Source of the DNA: Olivibacter sp036959255
Lineage (GTDB): Bacteria > Bacteroidota > Bacteroidia > Sphingobacteriales > Sphingobacteriaceae
Reading direction: 5' to 3'
Assembly (NCBI RefSeq): GCF_036959255.1
Contig: NZ_JAWMTI010000002.1
Location: 434,001 to 498,000 of the forward strand
Length of the DNA stretch: 64,000 nt
Below, piece after piece: positions 45,101 through 54,684 of the stretch. Position numbers and translations under genes: made by a program. Below the pieces are notes generated by a model. The model did not search any database. It worked only from the letters and a program-made list of their open reading frames with translations, and had not been told where the DNA came from. The stretch's first letter is position 1. Each line of letters begins with the position of its first letter.

Positions 45101-46263
45101 ATGTAGAGGTCATAGATACGGGGTATGGTATTGCAGCACAAGAAGGTGAAAAATTATTCGACCGCTTTTACCAAACGAAACGGGGAGACCGAGCTATTAA
45201 AGCTGGTTTTGGCATTGGTCTTTACCTTGCCAAGCAGTTTGCAATGTTGCATTCGGGCAATTTGACCTATCAGAGTACCGTGGGTAAGGGTACTACATTT
45301 AAACTCGAGTTGAGGAAAGAAAACTTACCCTTTTCCATCAATCCGATTGAAGAAACAGCATATCAGTCATTTGCACTTTTAGACGCATCCCTAGCGGCTG
45401 AATCTACTAAAAAAATCGCAAATCAAGTAGCAGTCGATCTAAAAGACGACTTGATTACCGAAAAGAAATCCCTTTTGATTGTAGACGATGACCTTGATAT
45501 CCGGACTTATATTCAAAACATTTTCAAATCAGACTACATTGTATATGGAGCTGAAAATGGTGAGTCCGGTTTGCAAAGTGCCCATAAAATCGTTCCTGAT
45601 CTGATTATCACAGACTATAAAATGGATGGTTTGGATGGCATCACTTTTTGCCAGCGAATTAAAAATGAAGCTGGTTTAGCCAACATTCCTGTAATTTTAC
45701 TAACAGCCAGCACTGGTAAAGATGTTCAGTTAAAGAGCTTAGATAGCGGTGCGGACGATTTTATTACCAAGCCATTTGAAAAGGATTATTTGATAGCACG
45801 TGTGGCTAATCTGCTGCAAAACCGTAATTATCTACAAAACTATTTTTATAATGAGATTACACTTCAATTCAATACTGTCGTTGTATCGCACGAGTACAAA
45901 AAATTTTTAGACAGGTGCATTGAGATCGTCGAGCAACATTTAACGGATACTGACTTTGGTATACATGTTTTAGCGGCCGAAATTGGCATGAGCCATTCGA
46001 ATCTTTATAAGCGCGTTAAATCTGTATCTGGACAATCGGTCAGCGCCTTCATTCGTTATATCCGTTTACGTAAAGCCGCTCGGTTGCTCATCGATACAGA
46101 TTGCAATGTTGCAGAAGCTGCCTTTCAAACAGGATTCAATGATTCAAAATATTTTGGTAAACAGTTTAGCAAATTATTCCGCATATCACCTTCTGAATTT
46201 ATTAAAAAACACCGTCATACCTTTGGCAAGCATTTTAAAATCCAAAAGGAAGACGAAAACTAA
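42124..46263 (+). CDS. Hybrid two-component system (HTCC) sensor-regulator
   Basis: A 1379-residue one-protein signalling system of the type that activates Bacteroidota PULs. After a signal peptide (cut before QETSN) lie two seven-bladed propellers of Reg_prop repeats (about 25-660, many DHHGFMWFATKDGLNRYNG-like units), a Y_Y_Y domain (about 675-745), one transmembrane helix (about 765-790), a HisKA dimerisation domain with H854 in NISHEFRTPLTLI, a HATPase (to about 1065), a receiver with D1164 in IITDYKMDG, and an AraC HTH (about 1280-1375). The periplasmic part should bind an oligosaccharide from the polymer. It lies beside the AraC gene and the SusC operon. Confidence 0.95.
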   Translation: MKKLFITLIYLCYTVSLHAQETSNISYLDIERGLSNNQVRGIVQDHHGFMWFATKDGLNRYNGYTFDVFRKKAGDSQSLVHDILTAVTTGNNQVWAATRQGASVYNDTTGAFQTIKYLPYGSKQRQPLHEVIRSIRGDNQGNIFIASEGLGLLYTSKGSDTALQIPLVIANKRTLSYGVPCFTVTPTGDVWVFVQTIGLCKLRYDSMTLELVNDNTKLAVSMESDSMHIYIGGYQGLLKFNLSDKKMESVPINPSHRGVLTINTLTWRLPTELWIGTAEAGLFTYSTKEREANTFLLPNKKNLADYGYIYALYKDQDNRMWIGTSISGLLIIDPNKKKFQTIAPTTQTVNNKSGRFAISAFKEDKQHNLYVGTENAGLYVWRADRGFYRHFQHEENSPGSLSSNSITAILQDHQNGTWIATFNAGINKYDPTSNSFERYRCINPVSGTENKVIRHLYQDKNRQLWATALRQGTLIGGLYRFDYQSDKFTLFDDRLSDFFAITEDRSGKLWGGNLTQLVEIDTIHKKHRFFPINYTVTSIYEDRSGHFWIGTEGGGLFQFDREKFAVVKHYTTENGLCNNAVISILEDRDGFLWMSTYNGLMKFDSKNEKFLYYYQSDGLQGNQFQLCAATELSSGAFVFGGIKGFNLFFPTEITLSTTRPPLYFTNVNIDGQALPFGKKELVLPYKKAALTFQFAALEYSAPDKIKYAYFMEGWDKHWNEAGNNRTINYNRMDEGSYTLRIRSTNSEGTWMRGDTQLRITILPPWYRTWWAYLGYGFIILALFFSYVRYRTTQTRLQYEVKVSRLDALRKKAEYDAEVVRHEKDLIAFEQERLINEKEKELYEKRISFFTNISHEFRTPLTLIINPVKELLNKITTSDTREELHVIYRCARRMLSLVDQLLLFGKVESGHDELHISRFNFHDLCKEVYSYFIQQAQTKNITYTFICPIIDLQLTGDREKLEIVLFNLVSNALKYTPENGNVLLKVIDDTSMINVEVIDTGYGIAAQEGEKLFDRFYQTKRGDRAIKAGFGIGLYLAKQFAMLHSGNLTYQSTVGKGTTFKLELRKENLPFSINPIEETAYQSFALLDASLAAESTKKIANQVAVDLKDDLITEKKSLLIVDDDLDIRTYIQNIFKSDYIVYGAENGESGLQSAHKIVPDLIITDYKMDGLDGITFCQRIKNEAGLANIPVILLTASTGKDVQLKSLDSGADDFITKPFEKDYLIARVANLLQNRNYLQNYFYNEITLQFNTVVVSHEYKKFLDRCIEIVEQHLTDTDFGIHVLAAEIGMSHSNLYKRVKSVSGQSVSAFIRYIRLRKAARLLIDTDCNVAEAAFQTGFNDSKYFGKQFSKLFRISPSEFIKKHRHTFGKHFKIQKEDEN

Positions 46264-46332
46264 CACTTGACCATACTGTATTAACCATCCGTAAATTAAG
46301 GGTTTATTTGAAGAAGTTAGCTATACATATAA

Positions 46333-48051
46333 TTATTCCCATTGATTGAATAAAAGCGTTCCATAACCTGGATGATCAGCTCCAAAAGGGGCTCCTTCAG
46401 GACGTAAATTTTGTAATACTTGTGAAGTGAAAGGCATTGTTAAACCCTTTCTATGTACATAATGGTTATAAGCTATTTCAAATACCGATCGAAAGTCTCC
46501 TCAGCTCTTTGGAGATATAGTTTCGGGTGTATAATCCTGATAGTTTCGTTCTCCATAGTCATACCATAATATATAAGGCACATTGTTCCCGAGGTTATAA
46601 TTGGCCGTGTATTCATATCCTTTCATTATTGCGTTGTCAGAGGCTCCGTAAAGATCTATTCCCTGATGATAAGCCATTTCAGCTAACTCAGCCAAGGAAC
46701 CTAGCGCCAGCATGGTATGAGGCTGGTCACGATTACTTTCTTGCAACTGCCCTGAAGAGGATACGACGTAATTATTAATACTTCCATTCCCTTCTCCATT
46801 ATAAAAGTAGGTAAGTACGTGTCCCATCATGTCTCTATCTTCCGTAAAGATGGCGATAGACATTAACGCTTTCATACAGATAATATCCCAATTACCATGT
46901 GCATAAGGTCTAAAGTTCTTTAATGTTGGATAAAACACCTGTTTTAGCATATCACCACACCGTGTTATTGATGATGTGGGCCAAGCAGGATAGGTCGCGC
47001 GTATTATTTCTGCTGCATTAGCCAATATAAAGCCGTAGAGACCATTAAGCTCAGCATCTGCTCCTATAATACCGGTGGTCGTGTTAGCATAAGCGTCAAT
47101 AATTTCTACTGCTTTTTGCGCGTGCGCTACATTACCTGTAATTTTCCACATTAAGGCATTATAATAAGCCGCCAAAAAATCATTTTCCACCCGTGACTTT
47201 ACTGCTCCTCCAGCCACACCATCTACAGTTTGTCCTGGATCTCTGGTAAGTTTTGTAAAAGGTCCGGCCATAGTAAAGGATGCTGAGGCCCTACTATTAG
47301 CTTGTAAGAGCTGATAAGCTCCAAATGCATTTGGTATTTGATTGTCTACCAAAAATTTTATTCTATCTAAATCGCTGCTTGTATGCAACATGCCTGGATG
47401 GCTGAAGGTTCCTGTAAATTGAAAGGGTTCTGGTGTAAGTGCCCCGGCCTTTTGGCGCAGTTCTGCCACCGATCGAAAGGCTCCTACCCAGTATACTGAA
47501 TAGTCAAAGTCTTGACTAGCTAATTGTTCAGCTGTTAGTTCTACATCGGCCACTTTAAACTGAAAAAGCGACAGATTGATGGTGCTATCTGCAGGCAGCG
47601 ACGTAGAACCTAACTTCCCAAGACTAAGATCCCAGTAATAAATATTACCGGAATCCATCTTAATAACTGTATGGTTGTTATTTCGATTGTCGAAAGCACC
47701 CAAATTTGTATCAAAAAAGCAATTACTTTTTGGAGGCTTCGTCATTTTTACTGCAATAATAGGATAGTTGGTGGCATTGATCGTCACACCTTCGATGCGC
47801 TGATAATCTCCACGATATTTGGTGGTTCCGGACATTATCACTTTTAAGTGGCCGTTTTCGAGCGCAACGCTGGCACCAGAGGTAGGTGTGCGCCAGTTTA
47901 GGGTATCCATCTGACTAAAATCATCAAAGAAATAACCTTCTAGGTGTTCCTCCTCATCAACGGTGTCAACTGGATGAAATACTTTTTTACAAGACGAGAA
48001 GAGAACTGCGCTCGCTAGTAGAAGCATCGAAAGTATAACATAATTTTTCAT
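46333..48051 (-). pseudogene. Alginate-lyase-family lipoprotein interrupted by an in-frame TGA
   Basis: The reading frame from 48051 codes 516 residues and stops at TGA (46501-46503), but the same frame continues with GDFRSVFEIAYNHYVHRKGL and ends PGYGTLLFNQWE at TAA 46333-46335. Relatives of this family, as I remember them, read through with ISPxSRGxFRPIFE at this point, so a single C-to-T change of CGA (Arg) to TGA explains the break. The protein has a lipoprotein signal (LFSSCKK, Cys21), an N-terminal carbohydrate-binding-like sandwich (about 38-215) and an alginate-lyase-like (alpha/alpha) barrel (YAHGNWDIICMKALMSIA, RDQPHTMLALGSLAELAE). The truncated product lacks ~55 residues and may or may not fold. 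It lies between the HTCC gene and the adhesin module. Confidence 0.8.
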
Positions 48052-48446
48052 TGTTTAATGGTTTAATTCCTTCGGTAGAACGTTTAATGCAAACGTATAC
48101 AACAATCAACGCTGGGTTTTAACTACTATGCACTAGCTTACCGAATGGATATAATTTATAAATGGTATAGGCAAACCTAATTAATCTAAACCGATTCAAG
48201 AAAACCAAAGGAGGGTTCTTGTTAAAAAACGAAAGGCATCAAATAAAAATCAAAAACCTTATTATCAGACACATAAATAAAAAATCAAAAATAAACAATG
48301 GTAAAATCACTAAGAAATAGGATAGAATAGTTGATAAGAAAGAAGAAATAGCACATCGGGTTCCAGTCTGACGATTTCTAAATAGCAAAAATCCAAGGGT
48401 TACTTTAATTAAAGCAATTTGACATGCGATTAAATCCCTTCTTCTG
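48052..48446. other. 395-base intergenic region
   Basis: No gene seen. AT-rich, it separates the PorP stop from the upstream end of the lyase-like gene on the same strand. A minus-strand TAGGTTTG (48172-48179) fits the TAnnTTTG promoter box and would give the lyase-like gene a leader of about 110 bases. Confidence 0.3.
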
Positions 48447-49355
48447 TTACAAAATACTTGCTTTCGTGCCACCAAATCGATAACTTAAACCAATTTCGTG
48501 CGTCGCATTATCGATTCTGCGTTTGAGCGGATTGTCATTAGCATTAAATTGATAACTATATCCCAGTTTCAAAGGACCAACCATGATTTCCAAAAGGGCC
48601 GACAAATCACTATTGGTACGTGCATTCAACCCTAAACCTGCCATTTTTTGTACGTAAACCATCGCTGAAAGATCGCCTTGTAGTGGTACTCCCGGAATAT
48701 AACTCGCTAGAAATGCCGGTTTTAAGTCGAAACTTTGATCAAGATGAAACACGGCCCCTCCCATCACATGATACTGATTACTAAAATTATATTGACGGTT
48801 TAAGTCGCCACCAGACCCAAGATCAGATAAAGCAAGCCTGGGCATTGACAAGCCAATATAATAGCCCTCTGGTCGATACAACAGCACTCCGAAACCCATC
48901 AAGGCTGTATTTTCGCGAATATCAGAACGGAAAGCCGGATCTTGTGGGTCTACCTGACTAAAACTACCTTGATAAAAACTAACACCCAAACTCATTGACA
49001 TCGCCAGATACTCGTTCTCCGAAAGTCGAACCGACTTAGCCAAAAAGGCGCTTAATTCGGTAGCATTTTCGACAGCCAGGCTCTCATGTCGTACGTTGAT
49101 GCCTATGGTGGCACTGAATTTTCGCCAAGGTGCATGTGCCGTCATCCAGTAGGCAGTTGGCGCACCTTCTAAATTTACCCATTGCTTACGACCTAAAAGC
49201 GCAATTTCACCATCAGGCTGAAGCAAGCTTGCTGTTGGATTTAAGGCCGTAGGCTGATTTGCATATTGATTATAGGTTGGTGCCTGTTGTGCATTTGTTA
49301 TCAGGTGACTGACTAACAGCGCTGTAATAACTGATATGAATTTTATACCGTTCAT
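48447..49355 (-). CDS. PorP/SprF-family type IX secretion-associated outer-membrane protein
   Basis: A ~302-residue PorP/SprF protein; these 14-strand barrels anchor T9SS type-B cargo at the surface. The start at 49355 gives a clean signal peptide (KFISVITALLVSHLITNA, cut before QQAPTYNQY); ATGs at 49376 and 49406 are in frame upstream. Family features: QQAPTYNQYANQPTALNPT, GLNARTNSDLSALLEIMVG, PLKLGYSYQFN and the C-terminal THEIGLSYRFG. It lies 13-64 bases after the giant adhesin gene, depending on the start, and is almost certainly its dedicated partner. Confidence 0.9.
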   Translation of the reverse strand: MNGIKFISVITALLVSHLITNAQQAPTYNQYANQPTALNPTASLLQPDGEIALLGRKQWVNLEGAPTAYWMTAHAPWRKFSATIGINVRHESLAVENATELSAFLAKSVRLSENEYLAMSMSLGVSFYQGSFSQVDPQDPAFRSDIRENTALMGFGVLLYRPEGYYIGLSMPRLALSDLGSGGDLNRQYNFSNQYHVMGGAVFHLDQSFDLKPAFLASYIPGVPLQGDLSAMVYVQKMAGLGLNARTNSDLSALLEIMVGPLKLGYSYQFNANDNPLKRRIDNATHEIGLSYRFGGTKASIL

Positions 49356-49419
49356 TTTACATTGTATTTTCACCATCCTTAATTTTTGCCTAAGAAGGTG
49401 TATCATTCTTGATGAGCAA

Positions 49420-52400
49420 TTAATAACGAACCACGAAATAACCTTTTTCGTACTTCCATTCGCCGTTTACTTTTACCTCCAAGAGATAATAATAGGTACC
49501 TGGAGGAATTGGATTATTGCCCGGCCCCAAGCCTCGGAATACCTTATCTTCATTATTGTACCCCCTCATTTCTATGACCTGCATACCATTCCGATCTACA
49601 ATAACCAACTTGTTATCTGGATAATCTTTAACTCCTTCAATCATCAAGAAATCGTTGATACCATCGCCATTTGGTGAGAGTGCTTTGTGAACTTTTATTG
49701 GTAAGGTTGCACCGTTATCTGTCACCCGCACCCTGATGCTTACCGGGCTTGCCGCTTCATAATTGGCATCTCCTTCCTGATAGGCGGTTATAATTACCGT
49801 ACCTAAACGTAGTACATTCAACGTAATACCTGAAACAGTAGCTACTTGTGAATCACTCACTTCCAATCGAACGGGTAACGTACTGCTAGCACTTACTTCT
49901 AGTGGAATACTTCTGGCATTCCGTGCCACCTCACTCAGTTCAGCGAAGGTGATTTCTTGTGAGGCCTTCCTTACAACGAGTTTTCTACTTGCAACCGGTT
50001 TATTGCTATAGTTCGTATTTTCGGGAACAGTGGCGGTAATAACAGTCTCGCCTGCTGCTATAATATGAATGCGGCCATTGGCGCTAATGGTTGCCACTCT
50101 TACATTACTACTGCTATAACTGATTTGCTCTCCGCTATTTGCTGTAGCTCGTGCATCAAAATCGCTATCACCGTAAGTTTTCTCCGGTAATGCTGGAAAA
50201 TCGATATGTCGCTCAATAGATCTTATTTGTAAGTTAGCTTTTAGAACTAATGGGTTATAATTTCTACCACTGACCGTGACTGTTACTTCCTGTGTGCCCA
50301 CCTCCGTGCGGCCGTTGTTTGCATAACTTACGCGGGTACCCTGTGGCAAGGTACCTTTGATCGCCAGCGACTTCTCATCCCCATCGTATACGAAAACACT
50401 ATCTCCCAGTGTGATACCTTTGATATCGGCCTTCGAAATTATCAGGTTCGCGGTCAGTACCAGGTCTTCGTAGTTCGCACCCGTTACCGTAGCCGTCACT
50501 TCCTGTGTGCCCACCTCCGTGCGGCCGTTGTTTGCATAACTTACGCGGGTACCCTGTGGCAAGGTGCCTTTGATCGCCAGCGACTTCTCATCCCCATCGT
50601 ATACGAACACACTATCTTCCAATGTGATACCTTTGATAATTATGTTATATTGCATCTCCAAAGTATTGGAAGCTATATTTCCATTGTTACCAATGTTCAC
50701 TGCTACATCTGCTGGTACAGCAATCCGGACAATTCCACCAGTAATCGGTGTCACCAGGAAAGTATATGTAATATTATCATTGGTCTGCAAATCGCTCAAT
50801 GTCGCATGGCTAACTGAAATATCATTCAGTGTCAGTCCAGTAACCGCTTCACTGAATGTAGCCTCAACGGAAAATGGAGCATTCACTGGAGTACCTGCCG
50901 AAGTAGACAATGTCACTGTAGGCTTTACTGAGTAAACAAAGACATTGTCCGTTGGCCCTACATTATTCAATGTAGGTATCACCTCATTATCCGCGGCGTC
51001 GCTCAAAATACTGCCATTTAATACAAGATTATTGTTCAGCTCAATGCCGTCCAAATCTTTATCGCCCGCCTGCACCATGTAGTTAAAAGTTAGCGCATTT
51101 GTACCTGAACCCTTGCTATAATTTGCCTGCACCGTGGCTGCGCCAATAATCACCTCCAAATATGGTGTACCACTGTCTGTATTCACCCTTACATCTTCGC
51201 TGAAATTGACCTCAAAATCTAACACATCTCCTTCCCTGTAATAACCATTGGCGGGCACCGATACCGAGATAACGACCGGATCGGTATCATCAATCACTTC
51301 AATATGAGTTACCTTACGATCTGTTTTCGCTCCACCTGCTCCCGAATGCCCTAGATCATTTGAAGAAACCTCCAAACTTGTTAAACCGGTATAACCTCGT
51401 GTTGCTGCAAATTCTAATCCATCCAATGCTTGATTGATATTGACGAGGGTACCTTTAAAAGTCATCGAAGCATCACCTGTGCCGCTACCAACATCAAAGT
51501 TCAATCCAGTCGTGCTTGCCAGCGACAGGAGACCGTTCGTCGTTGTTAGTGTAATCTGTATGGTTTCATTTCCGGCATCCACATCGGAAACGGAAATCAG
51601 ATTACCATTTTCAGTACTGAATGATAGCGTATTATTTTGGCTTAGCATCTGATTACCTGGCACTATATTCACCGGTGCGTCATTCATCGCTTCAATAGTA
51701 AGACGTACCCAAGCCGTATCACATCGAGAAGGTGTTCCATTATCGCAGACCTGGTACACCAAGCTGTCCAATCCATCATAATTAGCATTCGGTGTGTACG
51801 TAAAACTACCGTCCGCATTCAATACAACCGTACCATTCACCGGTGCCTTCACCAGGGAGGCTGTCAGTGCATCACCCTCCGGATCCGTATCATTTGTTAG
51901 CACATTTCCGCTTGTAGGCGTATCTTCCTGTACAGCTACCGCATCATCTATGGTAATCGGCGGCGTATTTACCGCCACCACAGCGATCGTCTTTGTCGCT
52001 GAATTGCTATTGTTCGTTCCATCATTCACTTGAAAACCAATGATCCGATCAGCCGTGTTGGGGTTCTGCGACATGTTGTTGTAAGTAACCGATCGAAGTG
52101 CAGCCTGCCATTGCGCCAGTGTGGCTGTACCCCCAATGCTTGTGAGCGTTAATGTGCCCGTGGCCACGTCATAAAGACCCGTTATATTACCCATCGTGAC
52201 CCCGTCATTTACGAAAGCCAACACATCTTCGGATTGCAAATTATCTATTATCATGACCGTAGCGGATACCAAGGTAACATTGTCCGGATCAACAATCGTT
52301 AAAGCATCATCGATCACGATCGGTACCGGGTTACCTTCGATCGATTCTGTAAAGGTGCTTGTTCCTATACTGGTTGTCAGCTCCGGTGATGCGGGGGGTA

Positions 52401-54621
52401 ATACCCGTACTTCTATAGGAATGCGTGACTCACAACCTGTAACATTTGATGTTGCGACGTAATAGGTAGTCGTATCCGTGAGGGCGGGTGTTGTAAAACT
52501 CAATCCAGTAAACAACAAATCGTCGCTTTCAGAGTACCATCGGTAGGTTAGTCCTGGTACCGGATCCGTAATGGTAAATGTTGCGGTCTCCCCTTCATAG
52601 ATATCGACCTGCCGCTGGTCTACTCCCGCAAATGACGGGGCGATCCGCGCATAGTGAATTTGTATGGATGTCAGGTTCCCATTTGTTGCGACAAGCGCAA
52701 TCCTTACCCGATCAAAAGCTACCCCCGATGCAACATGCAGCTCCGCAGGATTTCCGCCTTCCGCAGGATCCAAATCCATTGCCGTAACATCGTTGTATTG
52801 CGCCACCTGTGTGCTACCGTTATAGAATGTCAGTGTAAGTCCTCTCAATAAAGCGGCATCTATCAGGGGCATTTCCGCACTTAATCCAAGCCGAAATATT
52901 TCACTGGTAGCAGAGCCTGTTGCAAATATCAGTGTCTGGAATACTTCGCCCCCATTTAGACCTACGGGTACTTGCATTCTGGAGTAGGTCTCTTTATCGG
53001 CATCAACGGCCTGACCAGGATTTGTAACACTACATAAAACACATGACCCGGAGCTACCGCTATTTTGAGTTGCAGCCCAGCCACAAGGCAACGGTGTATT
53101 TACGATGACTGTAAATCGGACCGTCGCCGTATCACAAAGTGAAGGTATTCCGTTATCGCAGACCTGATAAAGCAGGCTATCCGATCCACCAAAATTAGCA
53201 TTTGGTGTATAGGTAAAGCTACCATTCGCATTCAGTACCACGGTACCGTTAACCGGTGCCGTCACCAAAGAAGCGGTTAGTGCATCTCCGTCAACATCTG
53301 TATCATTGGCCAGCACATTACCAGTTTTCGGCGTATCCCCTTCTACATCAAGCTCATCATCAACGGCCTCTGGTGCGTCATTCACAGGTGTGATGTCAAT
53401 ATTAATTGTTCCAATAGCAATATTATTTCCGCCTCCTGAGCCTGTGTTACCGTTGTCATTGATAGATACCTCTACAAGTGCTGCATTATCGCCGCTGAGG
53501 TTGCGATCGGGTCGAAAATAAATATTACTGGGTGTACTTATATAATTATTTAAGTCAGTCAAATTACCGGTGAGTGTCAAATGTGTAGTTAAATGACCTG
53601 TTATCGTAACACCGGTTCCTGTAGCAATATCAAAGATGCCCCCAGTTGCATCCAATATTAATGTAAGCTCACCCGATCTTGCATCCACATCACTTATTGT
53701 TGCAGAAGAAATATCAAATGGGTCTTCCTGCGCATCCTCCCTTACCGTAATGTCGGAAGGTAAACCTGTAATAATGGGGTCGTCATTCATTGCTTCCACG
53801 GTAAAACGCACCCAAGCTGTATCACAAAGTGAGGGTGTTCCATTGTCGCAAACCTGATACAACAAGCTATCCAAGTTGTCGAAATTCGCATTTGGTGTAT
53901 AAGTAAAACTACCATCCGCATTTAATACCACGGTACCGTTAACGGGTGCTGAGACAAGGGAAGCGGTGAGGGCATTGTTTTCCGTGTCGCTATCGTTGGT
54001 CAATACGTTTCCAGTTGCCGGTATATCCTCTGTAACGGAGATCACATCTACAGTAGCGGTCGGTGCAGTATTCGAAGGATTCGGTTCAGTATCCATCACA
54101 TCTCCGGATAAAACACCGTTCGCTGCATCTAATGGCGTACAACCATATGCATCAACTTTGGTCCAGTTACCAATGATTAAGTTTGGCGGATTTGGATAAG
54201 TTGCTACGCTACTGGAATATAATGGTTGATTGTTAGGTCCATCATCGCCATCAAATGAATTAAAAAAGATCATCCATTTATTGGCATTTGCGTCCCATTT
54301 AATGATAATGAGTTCACCGAAATTACCATTAATTGGATTACTTTTGAATGAATTGCGGACAATTCCATCATCATTGATGGTACTATATTGATTCAATTCA
54401 TAGGTAGGACGGAAACCACCAGCCTCCACACATCCGCCATAGGTTATACGCTGCCCCGCTACTGGCGTAAAAGAACCCATACTTAGCGTAAAGACAAGAA
54501 GAAGCAATCGCTTTTTTATGAGATATGATACACAAAAACATGCAGCCCCAATGACTTTTTGGGTTTTGACAAAGGCAGCAGGTTGCTTAGAAGAATTGCG
54601 TAGAAGTCTTTCCATAGTCAT
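49420..54621 (-). CDS. Giant T9SS-secreted multi-repeat surface protein, type B C-terminal domain
   Basis: A 1733-residue surface protein. The long N-terminus (~56 residues) ends in a signal core (LLLLVFTLSMGSFTPVAG) cut before QRITYGG. Three cadherin-like tandem-95 repeats lie at about 197-277, 425-505 and 897-985 (each with APVNGTVVLNA, GSFTYTPNANF and VCDNG.PS.CDTA). Two almost identical 71-residue MBG-like repeats begin at 1332 and 1403 (DSVFVYDGDEKSLAIKGTLP), followed by bacterial Ig-like domains. The last ~94 residues (KALSPNGDGINDFLMIEG to the end) are the gliding/T9SS type B sorting domain. It is probably an adhesin or a matrix protein. PorP follows; a kinase and response regulator precede it on the same strand. 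Confidence 0.92.
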   Translation of the reverse strand: MTMERLLRNSSKQPAAFVKTQKVIGAACFCVSYLIKKRLLLLVFTLSMGSFTPVAGQRITYGGCVEAGGFRPTYELNQYSTINDDGIVRNSFKSNPINGNFGELIIIKWDANANKWMIFFNSFDGDDGPNNQPLYSSSVATYPNPPNLIIGNWTKVDAYGCTPLDAANGVLSGDVMDTEPNPSNTAPTATVDVISVTEDIPATGNVLTNDSDTENNALTASLVSAPVNGTVVLNADGSFTYTPNANFDNLDSLLYQVCDNGTPSLCDTAWVRFTVEAMNDDPIITGLPSDITVREDAQEDPFDISSATISDVDARSGELTLILDATGGIFDIATGTGVTITGHLTTHLTLTGNLTDLNNYISTPSNIYFRPDRNLSGDNAALVEVSINDNGNTGSGGGNNIAIGTINIDITPVNDAPEAVDDELDVEGDTPKTGNVLANDTDVDGDALTASLVTAPVNGTVVLNANGSFTYTPNANFGGSDSLLYQVCDNGIPSLCDTATVRFTVIVNTPLPCGWAATQNSGSSGSCVLCSVTNPGQAVDADKETYSRMQVPVGLNGGEVFQTLIFATGSATSEIFRLGLSAEMPLIDAALLRGLTLTFYNGSTQVAQYNDVTAMDLDPAEGGNPAELHVASGVAFDRVRIALVATNGNLTSIQIHYARIAPSFAGVDQRQVDIYEGETATFTITDPVPGLTYRWYSESDDLLFTGLSFTTPALTDTTTYYVATSNVTGCESRIPIEVRVLPPASPELTTSIGTSTFTESIEGNPVPIVIDDALTIVDPDNVTLVSATVMIIDNLQSEDVLAFVNDGVTMGNITGLYDVATGTLTLTSIGGTATLAQWQAALRSVTYNNMSQNPNTADRIIGFQVNDGTNNSNSATKTIAVVAVNTPPITIDDAVAVQEDTPTSGNVLTNDTDPEGDALTASLVKAPVNGTVVLNADGSFTYTPNANYDGLDSLVYQVCDNGTPSRCDTAWVRLTIEAMNDAPVNIVPGNQMLSQNNTLSFSTENGNLISVSDVDAGNETIQITLTTTNGLLSLASTTGLNFDVGSGTGDASMTFKGTLVNINQALDGLEFAATRGYTGLTSLEVSSNDLGHSGAGGAKTDRKVTHIEVIDDTDPVVISVSVPANGYYREGDVLDFEVNFSEDVRVNTDSGTPYLEVIIGAATVQANYSKGSGTNALTFNYMVQAGDKDLDGIELNNNLVLNGSILSDAADNEVIPTLNNVGPTDNVFVYSVKPTVTLSTSAGTPVNAPFSVEATFSEAVTGLTLNDISVSHATLSDLQTNDNITYTFLVTPITGGIVRIAVPADVAVNIGNNGNIASNTLEMQYNIIIKGITLEDSVFVYDGDEKSLAIKGTLPQGTRVSYANNGRTEVGTQEVTATVTGANYEDLVLTANLIISKADIKGITLGDSVFVYDGDEKSLAIKGTLPQGTRVSYANNGRTEVGTQEVTVTVSGRNYNPLVLKANLQIRSIERHIDFPALPEKTYGDSDFDARATANSGEQISYSSSNVRVATISANGRIHIIAAGETVITATVPENTNYSNKPVASRKLVVRKASQEITFAELSEVARNARSIPLEVSASSTLPVRLEVSDSQVATVSGITLNVLRLGTVIITAYQEGDANYEAASPVSIRVRVTDNGATLPIKVHKALSPNGDGINDFLMIEGVKDYPDNKLVIVDRNGMQVIEMRGYNNEDKVFRGLGPGNNPIPPGTYYYLLEVKVNGEWKYEKGYFVVRY
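50210..50640 (-). repeat. Tandem 213-bp repeats inside the giant adhesin
   Basis: Two tandem units of 213 bp (71 codons) are almost identical at DNA level for about 145 bases (50285-50417 and 50498-50630). The similarity covers both third codon positions and protein, meaning recent duplication or ongoing gene conversion. Unit number may vary by recombination or polymerase slippage. Confidence 0.8.
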
Positions 54622-54684
54622 GCAAAAAGAACACTATTTCCATCACTATGGTATCCCCCTTTGGGGGGAGATGGTAGCTTTGCA

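Noticed and set aside
46501..46503. TGA as selenocysteine or recoded stop
   Set aside because: The family expects Arg here and CGA differs by one base; no selenocysteine-insertion-like element or selenoprotein context was seen.
50564..54199. Many open frames on the plus strand opposite the adhesin
   Set aside because: They are antisense shadows of a low-complexity, Thr/Val/Asn-rich gene; none has a signal, motif or start context.
49420..54621. CRISPR array or non-coding satellite suggested by repeated blocks
   Set aside because: The repeats are in frame, 71 or more codons long and encode domain repeats of a secreted protein; no short regular repeat-spacer pattern exists.
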